Source: CAYSLU01 sp964431965
GTDB lineage: Bacteria > Verrucomicrobiota > Kiritimatiellia > CAIKKV01 > CAYSLU01
Assembly (NCBI GenBank): GCA_964431965.1
Contig: CAYSLU010000090.1
Location: 1 to 21,611, forward strand
Direction of reading: 5' to 3'
DNA: 21,611 nucleotides
Part shown: positions 14,227 to 21,521 of the stretch, in pieces
Layout of the letters: each line of letters starts with the position of its first letter
Numbering within the stretch: the stretch's first letter is position 1
Position numbers and translations under genes: made by a program
Notes under the pieces: model-generated
What the model was told of the DNA's origin: nothing
The model's input: only the letters and a program-made list of their open reading frames with translations
Database searches by the model: none

Positions 14227-15006
14227 ATGATCCGACGCCTGTTACAGACTGCCGTTGTGATGGCCGCGCTGGCCGCCTGCGCCGCCACCGGGGCATCCGC
14301 GGATCCGCCCCTGACGGCCGACTCCCTGCTCGACGACGTTCTGGCGCGCCTGCCGCGCAGCCCGGTCCAGGTGAGCGGCACGCTCGCCGCCCGCGCCACC
14401 GGGGAAACGCACAGCGTGAACGTGGATCTCGATCTGGCGTACGGGGCCGATCCCGCGACGGCTCGCTACACGGTTCGCGACGCGTTCGGCCGGGACCTGG
14501 AACAGCTCACCGTCACCCGCCCGCGCGCCGGGCGCCCCCGGTACGCCTACGCGGCCGGCTCGCCCCTGGCGGCCGCGCCCGCGCCGGACCTGTCGCGGCC
14601 AATCCAGGGGACGGACATCGAGTGGGCCGATCTGTCGTTCGCCTTCCTCTGGTGGCGGGGCGGCGAGTTGATCGGCCGCGAGATCATCAAGGGCCAGTCC
14701 TGCTTCGTGCTGCGCGTGCCGCGGCCCGCCGGCGAGCCCGGCGGCGATGCATCCATGGCCCTCTGGCTCGACGAGAAATTCCACATGCTGCTGCAGGCGG
14801 AGGCGTACGACGAGGCGGGCACGCTGCGGCGCCGTCTCAAAGTCCGGACGTTCAAGCGGTTCGGCGAGCAGTGGATGGTGAAGGAGATGGAGGTCGAGCG
14901 CTTTCCGGCCCGGACGCGGACCCTCCTGCGGATCGCGGACCTCCAGAAGTCGGAAGCGGCGGGCGGAGCGCCGGCGGACGACGTCATCCCGGGGCTGCGC
15001 CCATGA
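14227..15006 (+). CDS. Outer-membrane lipoprotein-sorting (LolA-like) protein, possibly itself a lipoprotein
   Basis: A 259-aa exported protein. The N terminus MIRRLL plus a hydrophobic stretch carries a textbook lipobox LAAC (Cys18), although a type I site (ASA before Asp26) is an alternative. The body resembles the LolA-like PF17131 type, the outer membrane lipoprotein-sorting group: DLSFAFLWWRGGELIGREIIKGQSCFVLRVPRP, then an MALWLDEKF strand, then FGEQWMVKEMEVE. Members bind lipophilic ligands in a half-open beta barrel; the true cargo is unknown. The stop overlaps the next start as ATGA (15003-15006), so it leads the downstream operon. An envelope role alongside the transport genes is inferred. 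Confidence 0.8.
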   Translation: MIRRLLQTAVVMAALAACAATGASADPPLTADSLLDDVLARLPRSPVQVSGTLAARATGETHSVNVDLDLAYGADPATARYTVRDAFGRDLEQLTVTRPRAGRPRYAYAAGSPLAAAPAPDLSRPIQGTDIEWADLSFAFLWWRGGELIGREIIKGQSCFVLRVPRPAGEPGGDASMALWLDEKFHMLLQAEAYDEAGTLRRRLKVRTFKRFGEQWMVKEMEVERFPARTRTLLRIADLQKSEAAGGAPADDVIPGLRP

Positions 15007-16226
15007 TGTACATCCTCATCGCGGACGCTGTCGTCCTCGTCGTGCTCCTCGGCATGTCCGCCTTCTTCTCCAGCGCCGAGACGGCGTTCTTCTCGCTGAA
15101 TCCGATCCAGATTCACGGGATCCGTCGGCGCAAGCCCAAGGCGGCCCGCCGCATCGAGCAGTACCTGGCCGCGCCGACGCAGGTGCTGTCGACCATCCTC
15201 ATCGGCAACACCCTCGTGAACATCACGGCGGCGAACCTCGGCTTCCTCATCGCCAACACCCTCGCGCCCGGCCACGGGGAGTCCATCTCCGTCCCCGTCA
15301 TGACAGTTCTGCTCCTGATGTTCGGCGAGGTCGCGCCGAAGCGCCTGGCCGTCCGCCGGCCGGACCAGCTCGCTGTGCTCTTCATCCCGGTCATCGATTT
15401 CATCGTCCGGGCCTGTGCGCCCGCCCGCCTGCTTCTCGAGTGGATCACCCAGTCCTTCGAGAAGCACTACCAGCGCCGGTCCACGTCCATGACCGAGGAC
15501 GAGTTCCGCACCGCCGTCGGCGTGAGCCAGGAGGAAGGCATCCTCAACACCGACGAGCGCGCCATGGTCGACGGGATCATCCGGCTCGAGAACGTGCGGG
15601 CGGCGGACATCATGACGCCGCGCGTGGACCTCGTGGGCATCGACATCGACGCCCCGGTGGCGGAGAGCCTGACCGTGGCCCGGCAGGCCCGGCTGCGCTA
15701 CCTGCCCGTCTACCGCGGCTCGTTCGACCGGATCGAGGGCTTCCTCGACGTGTTCAGATTCCTGATGGATCCGGCACACGACACCCGCGCGGCCATGCTG
15801 CACCACTTCTACGTGCCGGACACGGCGCCGCTCGATTCGCTGCTCACCATGTTCCAGCGCGAGAACCTGCGCCTCGCCATAGTCGTAGACGAATACGGCG
15901 GAACCGCCGGCCTCATCACCCGCGGGGACATCCTCGAGGAGATCGTGCAGGACATCCAGAGCGAGTACGGGCGCGGCGGGCTGCGGATCGAGGAGCAGGG
16001 GCGCAACCGCTGGATCGTCGACGGGACCGTCAGCCTCGAGGACGTGAACTACCAGCTCGGCCTCAAGCTGGAAGCCGAGGCGGCCGACCGCGTGGCCGGC
16101 TGGGTCAGCGAGCAGACCGGGCGCCTCCCCAAGACCGGCGAAGTCATCGAGGGGCAGGGGTGCCGCGCCACCGTGATCGAGGTGAAGAAGCACCGGATTC
16201 GAACCGTCCTGCTGGAGCGGATGTAG
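15003..16226 (+). CDS. CNNM/CorC-HlyC family membrane protein with CBS pair and CorC C-terminal domain
   Basis: A 407-aa protein with the full family order: a DUF21/CNNM transmembrane domain (about 1-190; FFSSAETAFFSLNPIQI at the first helix, TVLLLMFGEVAPKRLAV later), a CBS pair (about 200-320; MTPRVDLVGI, then VVDEYGGTAGLITRGDILEEIVQDI) and a C-terminal CorC/HlyC domain (about 330-407). Family members mediate Mg2+ (and Co2+) export or Na+/Mg2+ exchange, with CBS domains sensing ATP-Mg. Substrate assignment here is by family only. The start ATG 15003 overlaps the LolA-like stop; a second ATG at 15006 is in frame. A shorter CNNM paralogue follows after 2 bases. Confidence 0.92.
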   Translation: MMYILIADAVVLVVLLGMSAFFSSAETAFFSLNPIQIHGIRRRKPKAARRIEQYLAAPTQVLSTILIGNTLVNITAANLGFLIANTLAPGHGESISVPVMTVLLLMFGEVAPKRLAVRRPDQLAVLFIPVIDFIVRACAPARLLLEWITQSFEKHYQRRSTSMTEDEFRTAVGVSQEEGILNTDERAMVDGIIRLENVRAADIMTPRVDLVGIDIDAPVAESLTVARQARLRYLPVYRGSFDRIEGFLDVFRFLMDPAHDTRAAMLHHFYVPDTAPLDSLLTMFQRENLRLAIVVDEYGGTAGLITRGDILEEIVQDIQSEYGRGGLRIEEQGRNRWIVDGTVSLEDVNYQLGLKLEAEAADRVAGWVSEQTGRLPKTGEVIEGQGCRATVIEVKKHRIRTVLLERM

Positions 16227-16228
16227 CG

Positions 16229-17203
16229 ATGTTGATCCTGTTCATCATTGTCCTGCTGTGCCTCGTGGGAACCGCCTTCTTCGCGGGAATCGAGACCGGC
16301 GTGATCTCGATCCACCGCGTCCGCCTGCGGCATCACGTCGAGCAGGGCGAGCCGTGGGCGCTCATCCTCGACGATTTCCTCGCGCATCCGGACAAGCTGC
16401 TCGGCACCACGCTGGTCGGCACGAACCTGTGCATGATCCTGGCGTCCGTGCTCGTGGCCGGCATCGGGGTCCGGCTGGGGGGTTCGACCGGAGAAGTGAT
16501 CCTGGGCATGCTGCTCACGATGATCGTCCTCGTCCTCTGCGAGTACCTGCCCAAGGCCTGGTTCCAGAGCGAGCCCATGCAGCGGTGCCGCCCGTTTGCC
16601 GGAGCGCTCCGGGGATCGTGGATCGTCCTGCGCCCGCTCAGCGCCCTCATCACCTGGCTGACCAACTGGATCGTGCCGGCGTCGCCCGACGGCCACGGCC
16701 AGACGGGCCGCTACGCATTCATCACGAAGGACGAGCTGAAGGTGCTCGCCGAGGAAGGCCAGGAGCACGGGCTCCTCTCGCCCCGGCAGAAGATCATGAT
16801 CCACCGCGTCATGGAGCTGGCCGGCAAGACCGCGTCGCAGATCATGGTGCCGCGCGCCAGAATGGCCGTAGTCGAGGCGGGCACGACCGTAGACGCGTTC
16901 CTCGCGCTCGCGCAGCAGGCGGGATTCACGCGCCTGCCGGTCTACGACGAGGCCGAGCGGAGGTTCGTCGGCATCGTCAACATGTTCGAGCCGCTCGCCG
17001 AGGAGCGCGCGGACGGAGCCCGGGCCATCACCGAGTACATGCGCCCGCCGCAGTTCGTGCGCGATTCCACCCCCATCACGGAGCTGCTGCCCCGCCTGCG
17101 CCGCGCGCGCCAGCCCGTGGTGCTCGTCACGGACGCGCAGTCCGAGGTGGTGGGGCTCATCACGACCGAGGACATCGTCCGGGAGATCGTGGGCAAGGTA
17201 TGA
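16229..17203 (+). CDS. Second CNNM/CBS membrane protein, lacking the CorC C-terminal domain
   Basis: A 324-aa paralogue of the preceding gene. It has the DUF21/CNNM membrane domain (about 1-175; FFAGIETGVISIHRVRL, GTTLVGTNLCMILAS, VLCEYLPKAWF) and a CBS pair (about 195-322; IMVPRARMAVVEAG, then VVLVTDAQSEVVGLITTEDIVREIVG). It ends there: the roughly 80-residue CorC/HlyC domain of its neighbour is missing, with a clean stop. CNNM proteins dimerise, so the two may form a heterodimer; this is inference. GGAG at 16213-16216, inside the end of the upstream gene, serves as the ribosome-binding site. The stop overlaps the following start as ATGA (17200-17203). Confidence 0.9.
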   Translation: MLILFIIVLLCLVGTAFFAGIETGVISIHRVRLRHHVEQGEPWALILDDFLAHPDKLLGTTLVGTNLCMILASVLVAGIGVRLGGSTGEVILGMLLTMIVLVLCEYLPKAWFQSEPMQRCRPFAGALRGSWIVLRPLSALITWLTNWIVPASPDGHGQTGRYAFITKDELKVLAEEGQEHGLLSPRQKIMIHRVMELAGKTASQIMVPRARMAVVEAGTTVDAFLALAQQAGFTRLPVYDEAERRFVGIVNMFEPLAEERADGARAITEYMRPPQFVRDSTPITELLPRLRRARQPVVLVTDAQSEVVGLITTEDIVREIVGKV

Positions 17204-17760
17204 CCGCGGAGAGCGACGATACCGCCGGCCATCCGGCGTCCGAAGCCCGGTGCATCAGCTGCGACCGCTACATCGGCCCGGCCGGCTCATGCCCCTACTG
17301 CGGCTCGGAGGCGCGGCGCCCGCTTTCGCTGCGCCTCCTGCGCCTCGGAGCGCTCGCCGTCGGCATCGGCGGGCTGGCCGGCCTGTGGCTGTTCGCGGCG
17401 GGCCGCGAAGCGCCGGTGGTCGCGATCGGCGACATCGCGCCCGTCATGAACTTCGCGCCGGTGGCGGTCGAGGGCCGCGTCCCGCGAGCGCCCACGGTCC
17501 GGAGAAGCTACGGGCGGGCGGAGTACGTGGGGTTCACGATCGACGACGGCACGGGAGCCATCCGCGCGACGCTGTACGGGCGGGCGGCGAGGGAGGCGGC
17601 CGACTCGGGGCGCCTGCCGGCGGCCGGCGCGCGCGTCCGGGTCGGCGGTACGCTCGACGTGTCCGCCGCCGGCGATCCCCGTCTGCGGGTGCACTCCGTC
17701 GGGCAGATCTCGCCCGCTGGGCCCGCGCCGGCTCTGCCGCGGGAGGCCCCACGCCCATGA
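17200..17760 (+). CDS. Zinc-ribbon, single-TM, OB-fold protein
   Basis: A 186-aa membrane protein. Cys18, Cys21, Cys31 and Cys34 form a CxxC-x9-CxxC zinc ribbon at the N terminus. Residues about 45-66 form one transmembrane helix (LRLGALAVGIGGLAGLWLF). Residues about 86-170 look like an OB-fold: VEGRV, then YVGFTIDDGTGAIRATLYG, then RVRVGGTLDV, with the typical DDGTG turn of nucleic-acid-type OB domains. With the zinc ribbon cytoplasmic, the OB domain would probably be outside the membrane, where nucleic-acid binding is unlikely; it may bind a ligand, glycan or protein. Both ends overlap neighbours by ATGA, so it is a fixed part of the operon. I know no function. Confidence 0.75.
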   Translation: MTAESDDTAGHPASEARCISCDRYIGPAGSCPYCGSEARRPLSLRLLRLGALAVGIGGLAGLWLFAAGREAPVVAIGDIAPVMNFAPVAVEGRVPRAPTVRRSYGRAEYVGFTIDDGTGAIRATLYGRAAREAADSGRLPAAGARVRVGGTLDVSAAGDPRLRVHSVGQISPAGPAPALPREAPRP

Positions 17761-19082
17761 TGCCCGCGCTCGTCGCGCTGCTGGCGGCCGGCGCGGGCGC
17801 CGGCGCCGGGTCGATCCTCGCGTGCGTGCCGGCGCTCCACGTGTATAACGTGCTCGCGCTGGGCGCGGCCTTGCTGGCCGCCGCGGGCACCGCGCTGCCG
17901 TCGGAAGTCCTCCTGCCGCTCGCGGCCGGCCTCGTCGTCGGGTGGACGATCAACAACACCATCCCGTCCGTGCTGCTCGGCGCGGCCGACGAGAGCGCCG
18001 TCTTCATGGTGCTTCCGGGGCAGACCTACCTCATGGCCGGGCGCGGGTTCGAGGCGGTCATGCTGACCGCGGCGGGCGCGCTCGGCGGACTCATCGTGCT
18101 GCTGGGCGTCGCGGCTCCGCTCCTGCCGCGCGCGCTGCCGCTCGCCATCGACGTGCTCCGGCCCCACTACCACTGGATCCTCTGGTGCGTGATCGCCTTC
18201 ATGCTGCAGGCCGAATGGCCGAAGACGGGCGGGATGGGACAGGGCGGCTGGGCGCGGCTCCTCGAAGGCTGGCGCACGCCGGCCGCCGGCCTGCTGACGT
18301 TCGCGCTCGCCGGCCTGCTGGGGTTCGTCCTCCTGTTCCGCTCGCCGATCGCGCCGGAAGCCGGGTTTCAGAACATCATGCCCGCGTTCGTCGGCCTGTT
18401 CGGCGCGCCGTGGCTGCTGCTGAACGCCGTGAGCGGGCCGAGCATCCCCGCGCAGCGCATGGCCGCATCGCTGGGCGCCTCGCCGTGGCACTGGCTTCGC
18501 GGGGTCGGCGCCGGCGCGGCGGGCGGCGCATTCGCCGCCTTCTTCCCCGGCGTCACCGGCGGCGTCGGCGGCATGCTCGCGGGTCACGCCACGGCCCAGA
18601 CGGACGACCGCGCGTTCCTGATTTCCCAGGGTGCGTCAAAGACGGTTTACTACGTGGGCGCGCTGCTGCTGTTCTTTGTGCCCGGCGCCGGCCTCACGCG
18701 CGGCGGCGCCGCCTGGATGCTGCGCATCACGCACGTGGCGGGGGGATGGGGAGACTACTGGCTGGTCCTCGGCTCGATCGCGGTGGCGGGGGCCGTTGCG
18801 TTGCTGCTCGCCGCGCCGCTGACGCGGCTCACCATCCGGGCCATCGAACGGTGGGACTACCGCCGGGCTTCCGCGCTCGTGCTGGCGGCGATGGCCGGGC
18901 TGGTCTATGCGGTCACAGGCCTCCCCGGTCTTGCGGTGGCATTCGTCTCGACCGGCATCGGCCTGATCCCGATCCTCTACGGCTCGCGGCGCATGAACTG
19001 CCTCGGCGTCATCCTGCTCCCCCTCGCCTGCAACCTGTCCGGCATCGGCGCCACCGCCGCCGCGTTCCTCGGTCTGCTGTGA
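17757..19082 (+). CDS. TctA-like (COG1784-type) multi-pass permease without TctB/TctC partners
   Basis: A 441-aa membrane protein with roughly 10-12 hydrophobic segments. It resembles the TctA permease family (PF01970), in particular the shorter stand-alone form common in archaea. The family's two Gly/Pro-rich re-entrant-like motifs are visible: NNTIPSVLLGAADESAVFMVLPGQ in the first half and AAFFPGVTGGVGGMLAGHATAQ in the second. TctA normally works with TctB and the binding protein TctC to import citrate or other carboxylates; neither is present here, so the substrate is open. ATG 17757 overlaps the upstream stop as ATGA, and GGGAGG lies at 17740-17745. It closes the five-gene run; no terminator hairpin is obvious in the 49 bases that follow. 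Confidence 0.85.
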   Translation: MMPALVALLAAGAGAGAGSILACVPALHVYNVLALGAALLAAAGTALPSEVLLPLAAGLVVGWTINNTIPSVLLGAADESAVFMVLPGQTYLMAGRGFEAVMLTAAGALGGLIVLLGVAAPLLPRALPLAIDVLRPHYHWILWCVIAFMLQAEWPKTGGMGQGGWARLLEGWRTPAAGLLTFALAGLLGFVLLFRSPIAPEAGFQNIMPAFVGLFGAPWLLLNAVSGPSIPAQRMAASLGASPWHWLRGVGAGAAGGAFAAFFPGVTGGVGGMLAGHATAQTDDRAFLISQGASKTVYYVGALLLFFVPGAGLTRGGAAWMLRITHVAGGWGDYWLVLGSIAVAGAVALLLAAPLTRLTIRAIERWDYRRASALVLAAMAGLVYAVTGLPGLAVAFVSTGIGLIPILYGSRRMNCLGVILLPLACNLSGIGATAAAFLGLL

Positions 19083-19110
19083 TCGCGCCGGCGATCCGCC
19101 AGGCCCGGAA

Positions 19111-19123
19111 AGGGACAGTCCCT
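19111..19123. repeat. Short perfect palindrome AGGGAC-A-GTCCCT
   Basis: 6-bp arms around one base lie in the 49-base convergent gap between the TctA-like gene and the sensor gene. It is too tight to be a normal hairpin terminator and could be the edge of a dispersed repeat or a protein site. Confidence 0.35.
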
Positions 19124-19131
19124 GCGACCCG

Positions 19132-19848
19132 TCACGGCGGCGGCTGGCCGCTTCTCCGGATGTCCAGAATCTCGCGGTTGCCGATATAGGGCTCCGTCAC
19201 GAAATCGCTCGGATTCTCGACTTGCTTCAGCGTGCCGGCAACCTGCAGCGTCAGGTCCATGATCGTTTCAAGCTGCCGCTTCATCTCGTCGCGGTCGAAG
19301 GTGCCCTTCTCGAGCGCCAGAAGCATCAGCTTGACGGTCACGGCGATCACGGTCAGCGGCTGATTGATGTGGTGCATGAGGCCGCCGACCAGCACGGAGG
19401 CCGCCTCGATCTTGTGCCTCTTCTCGAGGTCGGCTTGCTGCGCGATCTCATCGGTCACGTCGCTCGCCATGATCACGTGCACATCGCTCTCGACCCCGGG
19501 GCCGATCAGGGTGAACGCCACGTCGCGCCGAAGGCCGTCACGGCGCATGACGCCGACGGACCGCGCGCCGATCTCGCGGCGATCGCGGAGCATCGCATCA
19601 AAGAAGCCGGGCTCGACGCTGACAAAGACGCGGTCCAGCGTCTTCCCCAGGACCTGCCCGTACCCGCTGAATCCGCCGAACGCCAGCATCGCCCTGTTGG
19701 CCCGCAGCACGGTGCCGCGGCGGTCCACGAGCAGCAGGACCTGCGGGGCCAGGTCGATCATCTGCTCCAGTTCCTGCTTGGCGCGCTCGATGACCTTGCC
19801 CTGATCCGGAGCCGCGCTCCGCCCATCCGCCGACTCAGATGCACTCAT
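19132..19848 (-). CDS. PAS plus histidine-kinase dimerisation (DHp) protein lacking the ATPase domain
   Basis: A 238-aa soluble protein. A PAS sensor domain (about 25-135; APQVLLLVDRRGTVLRANRAM) is followed by a HisKA-like helical hairpin (about 140-215). Its H-box is GLMHHINQPLTVI, in which His159 occupies the phospho-acceptor position (typically HE-I-N-N-P-L). The chain then ends with about 25 residues (YIGNREILDIRRSG) and a clean stop; the N, G1 and G2 boxes of a HATPase domain are absent. It cannot autophosphorylate alone, so it may be a phosphotransfer partner, a dimerising inhibitor or a PAS signalling adaptor. The start is supported by AGAGGAAA just upstream. It diverges from the MttB-family gene across 230 bases. 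Nothing suggests a recent truncation. Confidence 0.82.
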   Translation of the reverse strand: MSASESADGRSAAPDQGKVIERAKQELEQMIDLAPQVLLLVDRRGTVLRANRAMLAFGGFSGYGQVLGKTLDRVFVSVEPGFFDAMLRDRREIGARSVGVMRRDGLRRDVAFTLIGPGVESDVHVIMASDVTDEIAQQADLEKRHKIEAASVLVGGLMHHINQPLTVIAVTVKLMLLALEKGTFDRDEMKRQLETIMDLTLQVAGTLKQVENPSDFVTEPYIGNREILDIRRSGQPPP

Positions 19849-20019
19849 GCCGTTTCCTCTGCGAGGTCAGATTCCATCTCGATTATCGCAGTCGCTGGCA
19901 CTCTTCACGAGCATTTCCCGTGCCCGACCGGCTCGGGAATAGCCAAGATCACGCGTTCGTGCTCGCTCCAATCCGCCGAGCTGTCTCGCATCCCTCAGCC
20001 CGCCGCCTCCCCAGCGCAA

Positions 20020-20048
20020 TGGCCAAACGCGACGGCGTGCCGTATCAT
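20020..20048 (+). promoter_or_regulatory. Sigma-70-type promoter of the MttB-family gene
   Basis: TGGCCA (20020-20025, 4 of 6) and TATCAT (20043-20048, 5 of 6) are 17 bases apart. The start site near 20055 would leave a 24-base leader containing ACGGAGG (20066-20072), well placed for ATG 20079. A divergent GATAAT on the minus strand (19887-19882) may serve the sensor gene but lacks a clear -35. Confidence 0.5.
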
Positions 20049-20078
20049 CTCGCCGGCAACGATTTACGGAGGCGCTGC

Positions 20079-21521
20079 ATGTCGGGAATGTGCATCCGAC
20101 CGCTTGACGACCGCGAGATCGCTCAGATCGAGGATACGGCGTACCGGCTTCTGGACGAAGTCGGCGTTGCCGTCGAGCATGAACGTGCTGTGGAGTTGCT
20201 CCGCGGTGCTGGAGGACGAGTCGCCGGGGGCCGCGTGTTCCTCTCCCCCGATGCCGTCCGGGCGGCGCTGAGCCGGCTGGATCGGCAAGCCCGCTTCTAC
20301 ACGCCCGACGGCCGGTCGTCGATCACGCTCGGCGAGCGGGCGCCCCTCGTCCACAACACCGGCGGCATGCCGGCTGTGATCGACGCGGTCACCGGCATCC
20401 GCCGGCCGGCCCGTCTGAGGGACGTGGAGCAGGCCACCCGCCTGTTGGACGCCCTTCCGCAGGTGGACGTGGTGCTCCCGATGTTCGGCCCGCAGGACGT
20501 GCCGCCGGCCCTCATGATCCCGGCTTCGTTCGCCGCCATGCTCCGCCACACGCGCAAGCCCATGGCCGGAGCCGCGGCCGAGAGCGCCTCGGACGTCCGC
20601 TACATGGCGGCGATGGCCGCCGCCTGCTGCGGCGGGCGCGACGCCTTCCGCCAGAACCCGACGCTCTCGATCATGGTCTCGCCGGTGAGTCCGCTGCGGC
20701 TGACGGAGAAGGTCGCCGATGCCATGCTGGCCGTCGCCGAGGCCGGCGCGCAATTCCAGTCGCTCCCCTGCCCGATGATGGGCACGACCTGTCCGATCAC
20801 CATCGCCGGCGCGGTGGCGCAGCAGCACGCGGAGATCCTCGCCAGCTTCGTCCTCGTATCGGCCGCGCGGCCCGGTCTCCGTGTGCTCTACTCGTCGCGC
20901 ATCAGTGCGATTGATCTCCGCACGGCCGCTTCGGAGTGGGGAGCACCCGAAGTCGCGGTGTCCGCGGCGTGCGCCACGCAACTCGCACATCGGGCCGGCT
21001 TCGCCTGCGACGTGTACGGCCTCTGCACGTCGGCGCCCCGCCTGGACCAGCAGACCGCCTACGAGCGCCTGTCTAACGCCTTGATCCCGGCGCTGGCGGG
21101 AGCCGACGTCCTTTCGGGCGTCGGGTTCACGGACAACGGCGCGACCGGCAGCCTGGCGTTGGCGGCGATCGATGACGAGATCATGAGCCACATCCGGCAT
21201 ACGCTGACCGGAATCGCGGTGGACGCGGACACGCTGGCGCTCGGGCTCGCGCGCGAGGTGATCGCCGACGGCGGCACGTTCCTCGACCGCGAAGCCACGA
21301 TCGACCAGATCGCGCGTGGCAACTGCTGGAAGCCCGGAATCAGTCGGCCACACCGGGCCGCGGCGGGCGCATCGGCGGGCGATCTCCTGGAGCGGGCCCG
21401 CCAGCGCGTCGACGAGATTCTCCGGACGCACCAGCCGGAAGCGCTCCCGGTCCCCGTTGACCGCGAGTTGGATGTAATCCTGTCGGAAGCCCGGCGCGAG
21501 CTTTGTGCGGACGCGCACTGA
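20079..21521 (+). CDS. MttB superfamily (COG5598) corrinoid-dependent methyltransferase, non-pyrrolysine type
   Basis: A 480-aa TIM-barrel protein of the trimethylamine methyltransferase family. Recognisable stretches are AYRLLDEVGVAVEHERAVELL near the N terminus, VHNTGGMPAVIDAVTGIRRPA, PMMGTTCPITIAGAVAQQHAEILAS and VLSGVGFTDNGATGSLALAAIDDEI. The frame contains no in-frame TAG, so there is no pyrrolysine. It therefore belongs with the non-Pyl members that demethylate quaternary amines such as glycine betaine, proline betaine or carnitine, passing the methyl group to a corrinoid protein. The exact substrate cannot be read. No corrinoid-binding or corrinoid:THF methyltransferase gene is in the 90 bases left, so the partner must lie outside. 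The ACGGAGG site sets the start; the upstream open frame from 19839 is not coding-like. Confidence 0.88.
   Translation: MSGMCIRPLDDREIAQIEDTAYRLLDEVGVAVEHERAVELLRGAGGRVAGGRVFLSPDAVRAALSRLDRQARFYTPDGRSSITLGERAPLVHNTGGMPAVIDAVTGIRRPARLRDVEQATRLLDALPQVDVVLPMFGPQDVPPALMIPASFAAMLRHTRKPMAGAAAESASDVRYMAAMAAACCGGRDAFRQNPTLSIMVSPVSPLRLTEKVADAMLAVAEAGAQFQSLPCPMMGTTCPITIAGAVAQQHAEILASFVLVSAARPGLRVLYSSRISAIDLRTAASEWGAPEVAVSAACATQLAHRAGFACDVYGLCTSAPRLDQQTAYERLSNALIPALAGADVLSGVGFTDNGATGSLALAAIDDEIMSHIRHTLTGIAVDADTLALGLAREVIADGGTFLDREATIDQIARGNCWKPGISRPHRAAAGASAGDLLERARQRVDEILRTHQPEALPVPVDRELDVILSEARRELCADAH

Noticed and set aside
14547..16193. A 548-aa minus-strand frame
   Set aside because: It is rich in Asp/His/Arg shadow sequence opposite the CNNM gene and has no domain.
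20079..21521. Pyrrolysine-containing MttB
   Set aside because: The frame has no internal TAG codon; the first stop is the end of the gene.
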